From positions 34,625-98,624 of the forward strand of contig JAFQCH010000006.1 in the NCBI GenBank assembly GCA_017416485.1: a stretch of DNA of 64,000 nt. The letters run 5' to 3'. How positions within the stretch are numbered: the first letter of the stretch is position 1; every line of letters starts with the position of its first letter. Of the stretch, positions 9,127-16,723 are shown piece after piece. Made by a program: the position numbers and the translations under genes. The notes below the pieces were generated by a model. The model did no database searches. It saw only the letters and a program-made list of their open reading frames with translations, and was not told where the DNA came from. This stretch comes from Clostridia bacterium. GTDB lineage: Bacteria > Bacillota > Clostridia > Oscillospirales > Acutalibacteraceae.

Positions 9127-10224
9127 ATGGCAAAAATTCTGATCAGCCCCTCCAAATATGTGCAGGGTGCAGGCGAAATGGGCAAACTTGCCGATTACGC
9201 AAAAAATTACGGCAAAAAAGCGCTCATCCTCATCACCGCATCGGGCTACAAGAGAATCGGAAACATCATTGAAAACAGCTTCGCAGGTACCGATTGTGAA
9301 ATCGTTTTCGATTATTTCAACGGCGAATGCTCCAAGAATGAAATCAACCGCCTGATCGCAGTGATGAACGAAAAGGATTGCGACCTGATCATCGGTATCG
9401 GCGGCGGCAAGATTCTTGACACCGCAAAGGCAGTTGCTTTCTATTGCAAGACTGCTGTTCTGATCTGCCCCACCATCGCATCCACCGATGCTCCGTGCAG
9501 TGCACTTTCCGTTATTTACACCGATGACGGCGTGTTCGAAGAATACCTGTTCCTGCCCGCAAACCCCAACATGGTGCTCATGGATACCGACATCATCACC
9601 AAGTCCCCTGCCCGCCTGACCGTTTCGGGTATGGGCGATGCACTTGCAACCTACTTTGAAGCAAGAGCTGTCAAAGCAAAGGACGCAGGCACCTGCGCAG
9701 GCGGCAAGGTTACCAACGCCGCCATGGCTCTGGCAAAGCTCTGCTTCGACACCCTTATGGAAGAAGGCGTGAAAGCAAAGATCGCACTGGAAGCCGGCGC
9801 TTGCACGGAAGCGGTTGAAAAGGTGATTGAAGCCAACACACTGCTCAGCGGCATCGGTTTTGAAAGCGGCGGCCTTGCAGGCGCACATGCCATCCACAAC
9901 GGCCTGACCGTACTTTCCGAATGCCACCACATGTACCACGGCGAAAAGGTTGCATTCGGCACACTCACACAGCTTGTTCTTGAAAACGTGGACGGCGACG
10001 AGCTCGAAAGAATCATTGATTTCTGCATCGAACTCGGCCTGCCCGTCACCTTCAAGGAACTCGGCATCACCGAAGTGACCGACGAAAAGCTGTTTGCCGT
10101 TGCCAATGCCGCCTGCGCAGAAAGCGACACCCTGCACAACATGCCCTTTGAAGTCACCCCCGAAAAGGTCGTTGCAGCCCTCAAAGCCGCCGACGCCTAC
10201 GGCAGATACTTCCTCGGAGAATAA
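9127..10224 (+). CDS. gldA: Glycerol dehydrogenase
   Basis: 365 residues of the iron/zinc-dependent alcohol dehydrogenase family, glycerol dehydrogenase branch, oxidising glycerol to dihydroxyacetone with NAD+. The nucleotide site GIGGGKILDTAKA and the metal ligands Asp in GMGDALATYFEAR, His in AGAHAIHNGL and His in MYHGEKVAFG are all present. AAAAAGGAG precedes the ATG. Being coupled to an alpha-galactosidase-like gene suggests use of the glycerol part of a galactosylglycerol-type compound, which is inference. Confidence 0.92.
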   Translation: MAKILISPSKYVQGAGEMGKLADYAKNYGKKALILITASGYKRIGNIIENSFAGTDCEIVFDYFNGECSKNEINRLIAVMNEKDCDLIIGIGGGKILDTAKAVAFYCKTAVLICPTIASTDAPCSALSVIYTDDGVFEEYLFLPANPNMVLMDTDIITKSPARLTVSGMGDALATYFEARAVKAKDAGTCAGGKVTNAAMALAKLCFDTLMEEGVKAKIALEAGACTEAVEKVIEANTLLSGIGFESGGLAGAHAIHNGLTVLSECHHMYHGEKVAFGTLTQLVLENVDGDELERIIDFCIELGLPVTFKELGITEVTDEKLFAVANAACAESDTLHNMPFEVTPEKVVAALKAADAYGRYFLGE

Positions 10225-10237
10225 AACAGTAAAATGC

Positions 10238-10276
10238 ACACCGCCGCAGGTTTTAAAGCCCACGGCGGTGATTTTT
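10238..10276 (+). terminator. Rho-independent terminator
   Basis: CACCGCCG and CGGCGGTG pair across a 16-base loop and a T-run follows, closing the GH36-gldA transcript. Confidence 0.85.
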
Positions 10277-10321
10277 GTGCTGTTCATACAAATTGGTGCT
10301 GTGCACCATAATGTATCGTTT

Positions 10322-10759
10322 TCATTTGTTTTTATAATATTTTTCTCTTAAATGCTTTGAAAAAGTATTCATTTCTTTTATAAAATCTAGCATTTGATCT
10401 CTTTTATCTTCATCTAAAACAAAACCTGTGCTTATTTTTATCATTCCATGCCCATAAGGGTCATATTTATAAAAGACTTCACCATTTTTGTGAATTTCAA
10501 AACCTTGAAAATCTGAAATTACAAATTGCTTTGTTACAACAAATACATCTATCACAACTCTGTAATAATTATCAAGGTAGATAGCAGCTTCAAAAATTCC
10601 CGTATCATTTTTGCATTTAAATTTTTTAGGATAAAGTTCCCTTTCTTTGCTCTTTTCAATCCATTTTTTTTGATCTTCCGGAATATTCTTCAAAAGATTT
10701 TTCATTGAAAAAGGCGTATCATCATCAGCAACGGAAAAAGAAATAAAAAATCGTCTCAT
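10322..10759 (-). CDS. Hypothetical protein, AT-rich orphan
   Basis: 145 residues, start ATG at 10759 preceded on its strand by GGAGGGTAC. The protein is rich in Lys, Asp, Phe and Tyr and has no membrane segment or signal. I recognise no family. Its base composition is clearly lower in GC than the flanking metabolic genes, and it is a lone minus-strand gene between plus-strand operons, which suggests recent acquisition. The 70 bases before it in its direction hold no clear promoter. Confidence 0.6.
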   Translation of the reverse strand: MRRFFISFSVADDDTPFSMKNLLKNIPEDQKKWIEKSKERELYPKKFKCKNDTGIFEAAIYLDNYYRVVIDVFVVTKQFVISDFQGFEIHKNGEVFYKYDPYGHGMIKISTGFVLDEDKRDQMLDFIKEMNTFSKHLREKYYKNK

Positions 10760-10805
10760 TATAAGTACCCTCCATTCTTTGTTTTATGTTTTCACCATTA
10801 AAAAT

Positions 10806-11195
10806 TTATTCAATTTTCCTGCACACAAGCACCTGTGATATCAAGGTCAGCGAAATGAGCAAGCCCACCACGGAGAAATACGAAAGTCCGAACATAAGCG
10901 GTCCGAATGAGAGGATACACGCGGCAATCAGAATATAAAAAGACACATTTTTCAGCTTCTGCTTGCCTGTCAGACAGTAAATCAGCAACAATGCAAACAC
11001 AACCACCGTCAGCACCGCCGTAATAAACGGAGTAAAATTGGCATAGCCGTAGGGGGTCAGGCTGAAATAGGAGAATGTTTCTCGCTTTGTTTCTTCGGGT
11101 GACACCGCAAAATTGCAGACCGCACCGTAAGGCAGGATTTCTAAGAGCAGGGTCACAAGCGGCAACAAGAGAAGCAGGAATCGTTTCTTTTGCAT
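10806..11195 (-). CDS. Small integral membrane protein
   Basis: 129 residues with four hydrophobic segments: MQKKRFLLLLLPLVTLLLEI at the N-terminus, then around FTPFITAVLTVVVFALLLIY, VSFYILIAACILSFGPLMFG and FSVVGLLISLTLISQVLV. The start is chosen at 11195 because AAAGGAGAGAAACTC precedes that ATG; the longer frame upstream overlaps the EamA gene and lacks a ribosome site. Function unknown; it resembles small clostridial membrane proteins without assigned role. It is divergent from the EamA transporter. Confidence 0.65.
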   Translation of the reverse strand: MQKKRFLLLLLPLVTLLLEILPYGAVCNFAVSPEETKRETFSYFSLTPYGYANFTPFITAVLTVVVFALLLIYCLTGKQKLKNVSFYILIAACILSFGPLMFGLSYFSVVGLLISLTLISQVLVCRKIE

Positions 11196-11261
11196 GAGTT
11201 TCTCTCCTTTTTCTTTTAGATTATATGATTTTCCTTTATTTTTCCATAAAAAACTGTGTTC

Positions 11262-11290
11262 TTGCCTTTTGCCTGCGGCTGTGCTATACT
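11262..11290 (+). promoter_or_regulatory. Promoter of EamA transporter
   Basis: TTGCCT-N17-TATACT, 28 bases before the start codon. Confidence 0.6.
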
Positions 11291-11318
11291 TTTCCCTAAC
11301 TTCTATTTTGGAGAGAAA

Positions 11319-12218
11319 ATGATGAAATTTCTGAAAGATGCAAGACTGCAACTGACATTGTCCATGGTCGTGTTCGGAACGATCGGTCTTTTTGTGCGCA
11401 ACATCGGTCTGCCGTCGGGTGAAATTGCTCTGTACAGGGCGGTCATGGCGACGATTCTGGTCGGTTTTGTACTGCTGTTCACCAAACAGCGCATTGACTT
11501 TGCGAAAATCAAAAAAGAACTCCCCTTGCTGCTGCTGTCGGGTGTGGCAATGGGTTTTAACTGGATTTTGCTGTTTGAAGCCTACAACTACACCACCGTG
11601 TCTGTTGCAACCTTGAGTTATTATTTCGCCCCCGTCATCGTCACTCTTGTGTGCCCGTTGCTGTTCAAAGAAAAAATGGGGCTTAAGCAATGGCTGTGCT
11701 TCGGTTTTTCAACACTCGGCATCGTGCTCATCACGGGCATCGGGGATTTGAGTGCGGGAACAAACCACATCAAGGGTATTGCATTCGGCCTGGGTGCCGC
11801 GGGACTTTATGCCACAGTCATCCTGCTGAACAAATTCATCAAAGGCGTGCAGGGTCTGCACCGCACCTTTTTGCAGTTTCTTGCAGCAACGGCGGTGCTG
11901 ATTCCCTATGTCGGATTCACAGACGGCTGCAACCTCGGCACGCTGAACACAAAGGGATGGATTTTCCTGCTTGCGGTCGGCATTGTGCACACGGGAATCA
12001 CCTATTGCCTCTATTTTTCTTCTCTTAAAGAATTACCCGGTCAGAAAGCCGCTATTCTCAGTTATGTGGATCCATTGGTGGCGGTGCTGTGCTCGGTAAC
12101 AATTCTGCACGAGAAGATGACAAGCCTGCAAATCATCGGAGGTGCATTGATTTTGGGCTTTACCCTGTGGAATGAGATTCCGACAAAAAATTTAAGAAAA
12201 AATACAGGAAAAAGGTGA
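11319..12218 (+). CDS. EamA-family drug/metabolite transporter
   Basis: 299 residues with about ten membrane segments in two repeated five-helix halves, as usual for EamA (DMT superfamily) exporters. The second half carries LPGQKAAILSYVDPLVAVL, a typical EamA signature region. Start ATG 11319 follows TTTGGAGAG; ATG 11322 is possible too. These proteins export amino acids or metabolites; the substrate cannot be read from sequence. The C-terminal tail is basic. The rpsU promoter begins right after the stop. Confidence 0.85.
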   Translation: MMKFLKDARLQLTLSMVVFGTIGLFVRNIGLPSGEIALYRAVMATILVGFVLLFTKQRIDFAKIKKELPLLLLSGVAMGFNWILLFEAYNYTTVSVATLSYYFAPVIVTLVCPLLFKEKMGLKQWLCFGFSTLGIVLITGIGDLSAGTNHIKGIAFGLGAAGLYATVILLNKFIKGVQGLHRTFLQFLAATAVLIPYVGFTDGCNLGTLNTKGWIFLLAVGIVHTGITYCLYFSSLKELPGQKAAILSYVDPLVAVLCSVTILHEKMTSLQIIGGALILGFTLWNEIPTKNLRKNTGKR

Positions 12219-12226
12219 AAAAAATA

Positions 12227-12255
12227 TTGACACCGGCAAAACGCTGTTGTATAAT
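12227..12255 (+). promoter_or_regulatory. Consensus promoter of rpsU
   Basis: TTGACA-N17-TATAAT, a perfect match to the housekeeping sigma consensus, 65 bases ahead of rpsU. It predicts very strong expression. Confidence 0.9.
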
Positions 12256-12319
12256 AGCGAAGTGTCAAATGACAAGAATGTTAATACCCACGCGGTTAAG
12301 CGGAGGGAGGGAATAGAGA

Positions 12320-12496
12320 ATGAGTACGATCAAAGTTAAAGAGAACGAATCTCTCGACAGTGCGCTGAGACGTTTTAAGCGTCAGACATCTCGCGACGGC
12401 GTTATCCAGGAAGTTCGCAAGAGAGAGCATTACGAGAAGCCTTCTGTTAAGAGAAAGAAGAAATCGGAAGCGGCTCGTAAACGTAAGTATAAGTAA
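12320..12496 (+). CDS. rpsU: 30S ribosomal protein S21
   Basis: 58 residues, short and very basic. It begins [20 protein letters not shown] and ends in the Lys/Arg-rich tail [13 protein letters not shown], the standard S21 layout. S21 sits on the small subunit platform and helps mRNA pairing at initiation. GGAGGGAGG lies ten bases before the ATG. A perfect promoter and its own terminator make it monocistronic. Confidence 0.97.
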   Translation: MSTIKVKENESLDSALRRFKRQTSRDGVIQEVRKREHYEKPSVKRKKKSEAARKRKYK

Positions 12497-12503
12497 AAGA
12501 GCA

Positions 12504-12540
12504 AAAACGGGCCTTCTTGTAAGGTCCGTTTTAACTTTTT
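12504..12540 (+). terminator. Terminator of rpsU
   Basis: AAAACGGGCCTT pairs with AAGGTCCGTTTT (one mismatch) around a short loop, followed by a T-run. Confidence 0.85.
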
Positions 12541-12562
12541 TTGAATTTATGATTATGTTCGA

Positions 12563-12591
12563 TTGAATTTTTACCAATAATATGGTATTAT
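12563..12591 (+). promoter_or_regulatory. Promoter of the yqeG-pepP-type operon
   Basis: TTGAAT-N17-TATTAT; an overlapping TATAAT at 12591-12596 gives an alternative -10. Confidence 0.5.
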
Positions 12592-12637
12592 ATAATACGT
12601 GCCTTGTGCAGAAACAGAAAGAAAGGAGTGTCCGTTC

Positions 12638-13186
12638 ATGCACGATGCTTACCCCGATTATGAATACAAACGCATTACGGACATCACCCTGAATGACCTG
12701 TACAACATGGGCGCAAAAGCCGTTGCGGTGGACCTTGACAACACCACCGTGCTTGACAGCACCCTGCGTGCCCCGGGCGGTGTCAAAGAATGGCTGCAAA
12801 CGGTTCGCGCGGCGGGATTTCCCGTAATCATCATTTCCAACACCTACACCATCCGTGCATGGTGGCTGAGCAAGAAGTTCGGCAACCTGCCGTGGATTTC
12901 CATGGCAGACAAGCCGCACACCGCAGCCTTTTTCAAAGCCGCAAAAATGCTCGGCATCGAAGTCAGCGACATGGTTATGATCGGCGACAGACTGTTCACC
13001 GATGTCATGGGTGCCAACAAAGCGGGTGCCATTTCCATAAAGGTCGATCCCTTTGAACCTGAAAAACTCTTTGCCGAAAAATTCCGCAAAGAGCGCAAAA
13101 AAGAACGCGAATACCTTGAAAAAAGGAGAAAAGAACGCAATGCAGAAAATCGCCGTTTTAGCAGAAAATCTGAAAAAATCAAGTGA
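12638..13186 (+). CDS. yqeG: YqeG-family HAD phosphatase
   Basis: 182 residues of the HAD superfamily, class IIIA, YqeG type. Motif I is AVDLDNTTV, motif II is in VIIISNTYT, and motif IV is GDRLFTDVMGAN. Phosphatase activity is expected and the physiological substrate unknown. The C-terminal tail is a long charged helix rich in Lys and Glu. AAGGAG precedes the ATG. The last 47 bases overlap the start of the next gene in another frame, showing tight coupling. Confidence 0.9.
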   Translation: MHDAYPDYEYKRITDITLNDLYNMGAKAVAVDLDNTTVLDSTLRAPGGVKEWLQTVRAAGFPVIIISNTYTIRAWWLSKKFGNLPWISMADKPHTAAFFKAAKMLGIEVSDMVMIGDRLFTDVMGANKAGAISIKVDPFEPEKLFAEKFRKERKKEREYLEKRRKERNAENRRFSRKSEKIK

Positions 13187-14210
13187 TGCCGCACTGATTT
13201 TCAGCGAGGTCAACCGCCGTTATTATACCGATTTTCCCAGTTCCGACGGTTGTCTGCTTGTGTGTGCAGACGGTTTTTTCCGTTTTTGGACCGACAGCCG
13301 CTATACCGAAGCCGCAGGCAAGGTCATCACCGCCTGTGATGTGTGCGACAGCACCGACCTTGCAAAGCAGCTCAATGAAATTTTTAAAGAGAAAAACATA
13401 AAAAAGGTCAGTATCGAAGCCGACCGCATGACCGTGGCTGAATACAAAAAGTGGTGCAAAGACCTGCCCGATGTGACCCTTGACGACAGCGATGCACTCA
13501 CAAAGCTCATTGAAGAACAGCGCATGGTCAAATCCGAAGAAGAAATCAGCCTGATTCTTGCCGCACAGAAAATTGCGGAAGATGCATTTGACTATATTTT
13601 AGGCGAAATCAAGGTCGGCAAAACCGAAAAAGAAATTCAGCTCGCCCTTGATTATTATATGCTTTCCCACGGCGCAGAGGCTTTGTCCTTTGAAACGATT
13701 TGCGTCAGCGGTGCGAATTCCTCGATGCCGCACGGTGTTCCGACCGACAAAAAAATCGAATCGGGCGACTTTCTGACGATGGACTACGGCGCAGTTGTCA
13801 ACGGCTATCATTCCGATATGACGAGAACTGTTTTTGTCGGAACGCCGACCGAAGAACAAAAAGAAGTTTACAATACCGTGCTTGCCGCACAGCTCGCGTC
13901 CCTTGAAGCACTCAAAGACGGTGTGACAGGCAAAGATGCCGACAAAGCAGGCAGAGATATCATCGAAGCCGCCGGTTACGGCAAAAACTTCGGCCACGGC
14001 ACGGGTCACGGTGTAGGCATAGAAATTCACGAAGAACCCCGCGTCAGCCCCAAATCCCCGCACACCCTGCACACAGGTCACGTGGTGACGGTCGAGCCCG
14101 GCATTTACCTGCCCGGTAAATTCGGTGTGCGCATTGAAGACATGGCTGTGATCACCGAAAACGGCTGCCGCAACCTGACCACCTGCCCCAAAGAATTGAT
14201 TTGTTTATAA
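13140..14210 (+). CDS. M24 Xaa-Pro aminopeptidase/dipeptidase
   Basis: 356 residues: a creatinase-like N-terminal domain (about 1-125) and a pita-bread M24 metalloprotease domain. Metal ligands are visible as Asp in LTMDYGAV, Asp in YHSDMTRT, His in GHGTGHGVG, Glu in VEPGIYLP and Glu in VITENGCR. It cleaves peptides ending or starting with Xaa-Pro in the cytoplasm. The start at 13140 follows AAAAAGGAG and lies inside the yqeG tail; a longer upstream frame has no ribosome site. In many Clostridia this gene precedes efp, as it nearly does here. Confidence 0.93.
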   Translation: MQKIAVLAENLKKSSDAALIFSEVNRRYYTDFPSSDGCLLVCADGFFRFWTDSRYTEAAGKVITACDVCDSTDLAKQLNEIFKEKNIKKVSIEADRMTVAEYKKWCKDLPDVTLDDSDALTKLIEEQRMVKSEEEISLILAAQKIAEDAFDYILGEIKVGKTEKEIQLALDYYMLSHGAEALSFETICVSGANSSMPHGVPTDKKIESGDFLTMDYGAVVNGYHSDMTRTVFVGTPTEEQKEVYNTVLAAQLASLEALKDGVTGKDADKAGRDIIEAAGYGKNFGHGTGHGVGIEIHEEPRVSPKSPHTLHTGHVVTVEPGIYLPGKFGVRIEDMAVITENGCRNLTTCPKELICL

Positions 14211-14251
14211 ATTTGTTTAAAATTTTAGTTTAAGAATAGAGGTTATCAAAA

Positions 14252-15433
14252 ATGAGAACAACAGGCGTAACTTCCAGAGGTATCATTTGTCCGATCTTCC
14301 AGCAGGGTGACGACCTTGCCGGCGAAATCGTCAAGAGCATTCTGGCTGCCCGTGACAATGAAGGTTTTGAACTCAATGACGGCGACATCGTCGGCGTAAC
14401 GGAAGCCGTTGTCGGCAGAACGCAGGGCAACTATGCCACCACCGAACAGATTGCCGCAGATGTCAAAGCAAAGCTCGGCGGCAAGGACATGGGTATTGTG
14501 TTCCCCATCCTCAGCCGTAACCGTTTCTCGGTGCTGCTGAAGGGGCTGTCCATGGCTTGCGAAAAGCTGTATGTGCAGCTTTCCTACCCCGGTGACGAAG
14601 TCGGTAATCAGCTTGTGAGCATCGACGAAGCAGACGAAAAGGGGGTTAACCCCTATTCCGATTCCTTTGACGAAGCAGGTTTCCGCGCCGTGTTCGGCAA
14701 CAACACCGTGCACCGTTTCACGGGTGTGGACTATATTGAGTTTTACAAGAGCTTCGGTGACAACATCGAAATCCTCTTCTCCAACGACCCCAAATATATC
14801 CTCAACTACACCAAGAATGTTCTTTGCTGCGACATCCACAGCCGTTTCCGCACACAGAGAAGAATCAAGGCAGCCGACGAAAACGCAAACGTATGGAGAA
14901 TCGATCAGATCCTTAACGAAAGCGTTGACGGCAGCGGCTGGTCCGAATACGGTCTGCTCGGCTCCAACAAGGCAACCGAAAATAAGGTCAAGCTTTTCCC
15001 CCGCGATTGTGCCGCTTTTGTTGCTGACCTGCACGCAAAGCTCAAGGAAGCTACCGGCAAAAATATTGAGTGCATGGTTTACGGCGACGGTTGCTTCAAG
15101 GATCCCGTCGGCGGCATCTGGGAACTGGCTGACCCCGTTGTTTCCCCTGCACACACCCCGCGTCTTGTAGGCACTCCCAACGAACTGAAAATGAAATACT
15201 TTGCAGACAACGAATTTGCCGATCTTTCGGGTGAAGAACTTGCAAAGGCAATGCGTGAAAAGATCCGCGCCAAGGATGCCGACCTTGTGGGCAACATGCA
15301 GAGTGAAGGCACCACCCCCCGCCAGCTGACCGACCTGCTCGGTTCCCTTTGCGACCTGACCAGCGGCAGCGGCGACAGAGGCACCCCCGTGGTTCTGATT
15401 CAGGGTTATTTCACCAACTACGCAAGCGAATAA
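14252..15433 (+). CDS. Coenzyme F420:L-glutamate ligase-like protein
   Basis: 393 residues. The N-terminal half (TTGVTSRGIICPIFQQGDDL, then NDGDIVGVTEAVVGRTQGN) fits the F420-0:gamma-glutamyl ligase (CofE/FbiB) fold, and KNIECMVYGDGCFKDPVGGI is a conserved segment in the firmicute branch. Real CofE adds glutamate to F420, but no other F420 gene is visible and most Clostridia do not make F420, so the true substrate may be another acid such as a folate or cofactor precursor. It stands between a peptidase and efp. Family firm, function open. Confidence 0.78.
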   Translation: MRTTGVTSRGIICPIFQQGDDLAGEIVKSILAARDNEGFELNDGDIVGVTEAVVGRTQGNYATTEQIAADVKAKLGGKDMGIVFPILSRNRFSVLLKGLSMACEKLYVQLSYPGDEVGNQLVSIDEADEKGVNPYSDSFDEAGFRAVFGNNTVHRFTGVDYIEFYKSFGDNIEILFSNDPKYILNYTKNVLCCDIHSRFRTQRRIKAADENANVWRIDQILNESVDGSGWSEYGLLGSNKATENKVKLFPRDCAAFVADLHAKLKEATGKNIECMVYGDGCFKDPVGGIWELADPVVSPAHTPRLVGTPNELKMKYFADNEFADLSGEELAKAMREKIRAKDADLVGNMQSEGTTPRQLTDLLGSLCDLTSGSGDRGTPVVLIQGYFTNYASE

Positions 15434-15440
15434 TTTGCAC

Positions 15441-15469
15441 TTGCAATTTAAGGAAATTTATATTATAAT
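15441..15469 (+). promoter_or_regulatory. Promoter of efp
   Basis: TTGCAA-N17-TATAAT, about 58 bases before the efp start. Confidence 0.75.
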
Positions 15470-15526
15470 ATTTCTGTTAAAAAACTTTCGGGTGCATGAC
15501 CCGTATAAGGAAAGGAAAGATAAATT

Positions 15527-16084
15527 ATGGTAGTAGCCGGCGATTTCAGAAACGGCATGACTTTTGAAATGGATGGTGCGGTCTGGCAGATCGTTGAATT
15601 CCAGCACGTTAAACCCGGTAAGGGCGCAGCTTTTGTTCGTACCAAGATCAAAAATGTTATTGCAGGCGGCGTTGTTGAAAAGACCTTCAGCCCCTCCGAC
15701 AAATATCCCACCGCATACATTGAAAGAAAAGAAATGGAATATTCCTATTCCGACGGCGGTCTGTATTACTTCATGGACAATGAAACTTACGACATGATCC
15801 CCGTTTCCGAAGCTGATCTTGACGACAACTTCAAGTTCGTTAAGGAAAACATGGTTTGCCGCATTCTGTCCTACAAGGGCAAGGTTTTCGGCGTGGAACC
15901 CCCCACATTCGTAACCCTGCAGGTCACCGAAACCGAACCCGGCTTCAAGGGCGACACCGCAACCAACACCCTCAAGCCCGCAACGCTTGAAACCGGTGCT
16001 GTTGTCAGAGTTCCGCTGTTCATCGACGAAGGCGAAATGATCAACATCGACACCCGTACGGGCGAATACATGTCCCGCGCATAA
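15527..16084 (+). CDS. efp: Elongation factor P
   Basis: 185 residues in the three beta-barrel layout of EF-P, which rescues ribosomes stalled at polyproline. The loop VKPGKGAAF carries Lys32, the position modified in Bacillus-type EF-P. The C-terminal signature [15 protein letters not shown] and [12 protein letters not shown] are standard. AAGGAAAGGAAAG precedes the ATG. It has its own promoter and is followed at 40 bases by the CD1247-type gene. Confidence 0.97.
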   Translation: MVVAGDFRNGMTFEMDGAVWQIVEFQHVKPGKGAAFVRTKIKNVIAGGVVEKTFSPSDKYPTAYIERKEMEYSYSDGGLYYFMDNETYDMIPVSEADLDDNFKFVKENMVCRILSYKGKVFGVEPPTFVTLQVTETEPGFKGDTATNTLKPATLETGAVVRVPLFIDEGEMINIDTRTGEYMSRA

Positions 16085-16124
16085 AATTTTCAATCTCCCC
16101 AATTCAACAAGGAGGAATACAATT

Positions 16125-16553
16125 ATGACTACAATCGAAAAAGTTGCATACCTCAAGGGTCTTGCTGACGGTCTGAATGTGGACAAGGCTTCCGCAGAAG
16201 GCAAGCTTTTCTCCGCTATCATCGATGTGCTTGACGATCTTGCACTCAGCGTGGAAGACCTCACCGATCAGATCGATGCCATCGACCTTGATCTGAGCGA
16301 CCTCGAAGAATACGTTTACGAAGAAGACGAAGACGAATTCTGCGACGGCGATTGCGAAGGTTGCGACGGCTGTGACGGCTTTGGCGAATTCGAAGAAGAT
16401 GCTCTTTATGAGTTCGAATGCCCCGCTTGCCACGAAATCGTTTACTTTGACGAAGAACTGTTCGACGGCGAAGACGATGCCATTGAATGCCCAAACTGCG
16501 GCACAGTTCTTGAACTCGACGCCATCGGCGAAGACGAAGAAGACGACGACTGA
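16125..16553 (+). CDS. CD1247 N-terminal-domain protein, acidic zinc-ribbon type
   Basis: 142 residues, highly acidic. The N-terminal helical part (TTIEKVAYLKGLADGLNVDK, then AIIDVLDDLALSVEDL) is the CD1247-type domain that in Clostridia follows efp. A middle linker is built of Glu, Asp and Cys-Asp-Gly, and the C-terminus has a zinc-ribbon-like pair CPAC and CPNC. Role unknown; possibly protein-binding. CAAGGAGG precedes the ATG. Confidence 0.88.
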   Translation: MTTIEKVAYLKGLADGLNVDKASAEGKLFSAIIDVLDDLALSVEDLTDQIDAIDLDLSDLEEYVYEEDEDEFCDGDCEGCDGCDGFGEFEEDALYEFECPACHEIVYFDEELFDGEDDAIECPNCGTVLELDAIGEDEEDDD

Positions 16554-16567
16554 TTTATATCACTCCC

Positions 16568-16602
16568 AAACTCCCTGCTAAAGTAAGCAGGGAGTTTTTT
16601 TG
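16568..16602 (+). terminator. Terminator of efp operon
   Basis: AAACTCCCTGCT and AGCAGGGAGTTT form a perfect 12-bp stem followed by T residues. Confidence 0.92.
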
Positions 16603-16643
16603 ATGCCGAGTGAAAATAAATTATGCTTTAGCGGTGCCTTGCG

Positions 16644-16672
16644 TTGACAAGGAATATAAAATATTTTATAAT
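16644..16672 (+). promoter_or_regulatory. Consensus promoter of GH36 gene
   Basis: TTGACA-N17-TATAAT, 52 bases before the TTG start. Confidence 0.85.
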
Positions 16673-16723
16673 AAAATAGATTCTGTTTATCCTTTTTGAT
16701 TCTTTTTTCGGAGGTGTTTTGTT

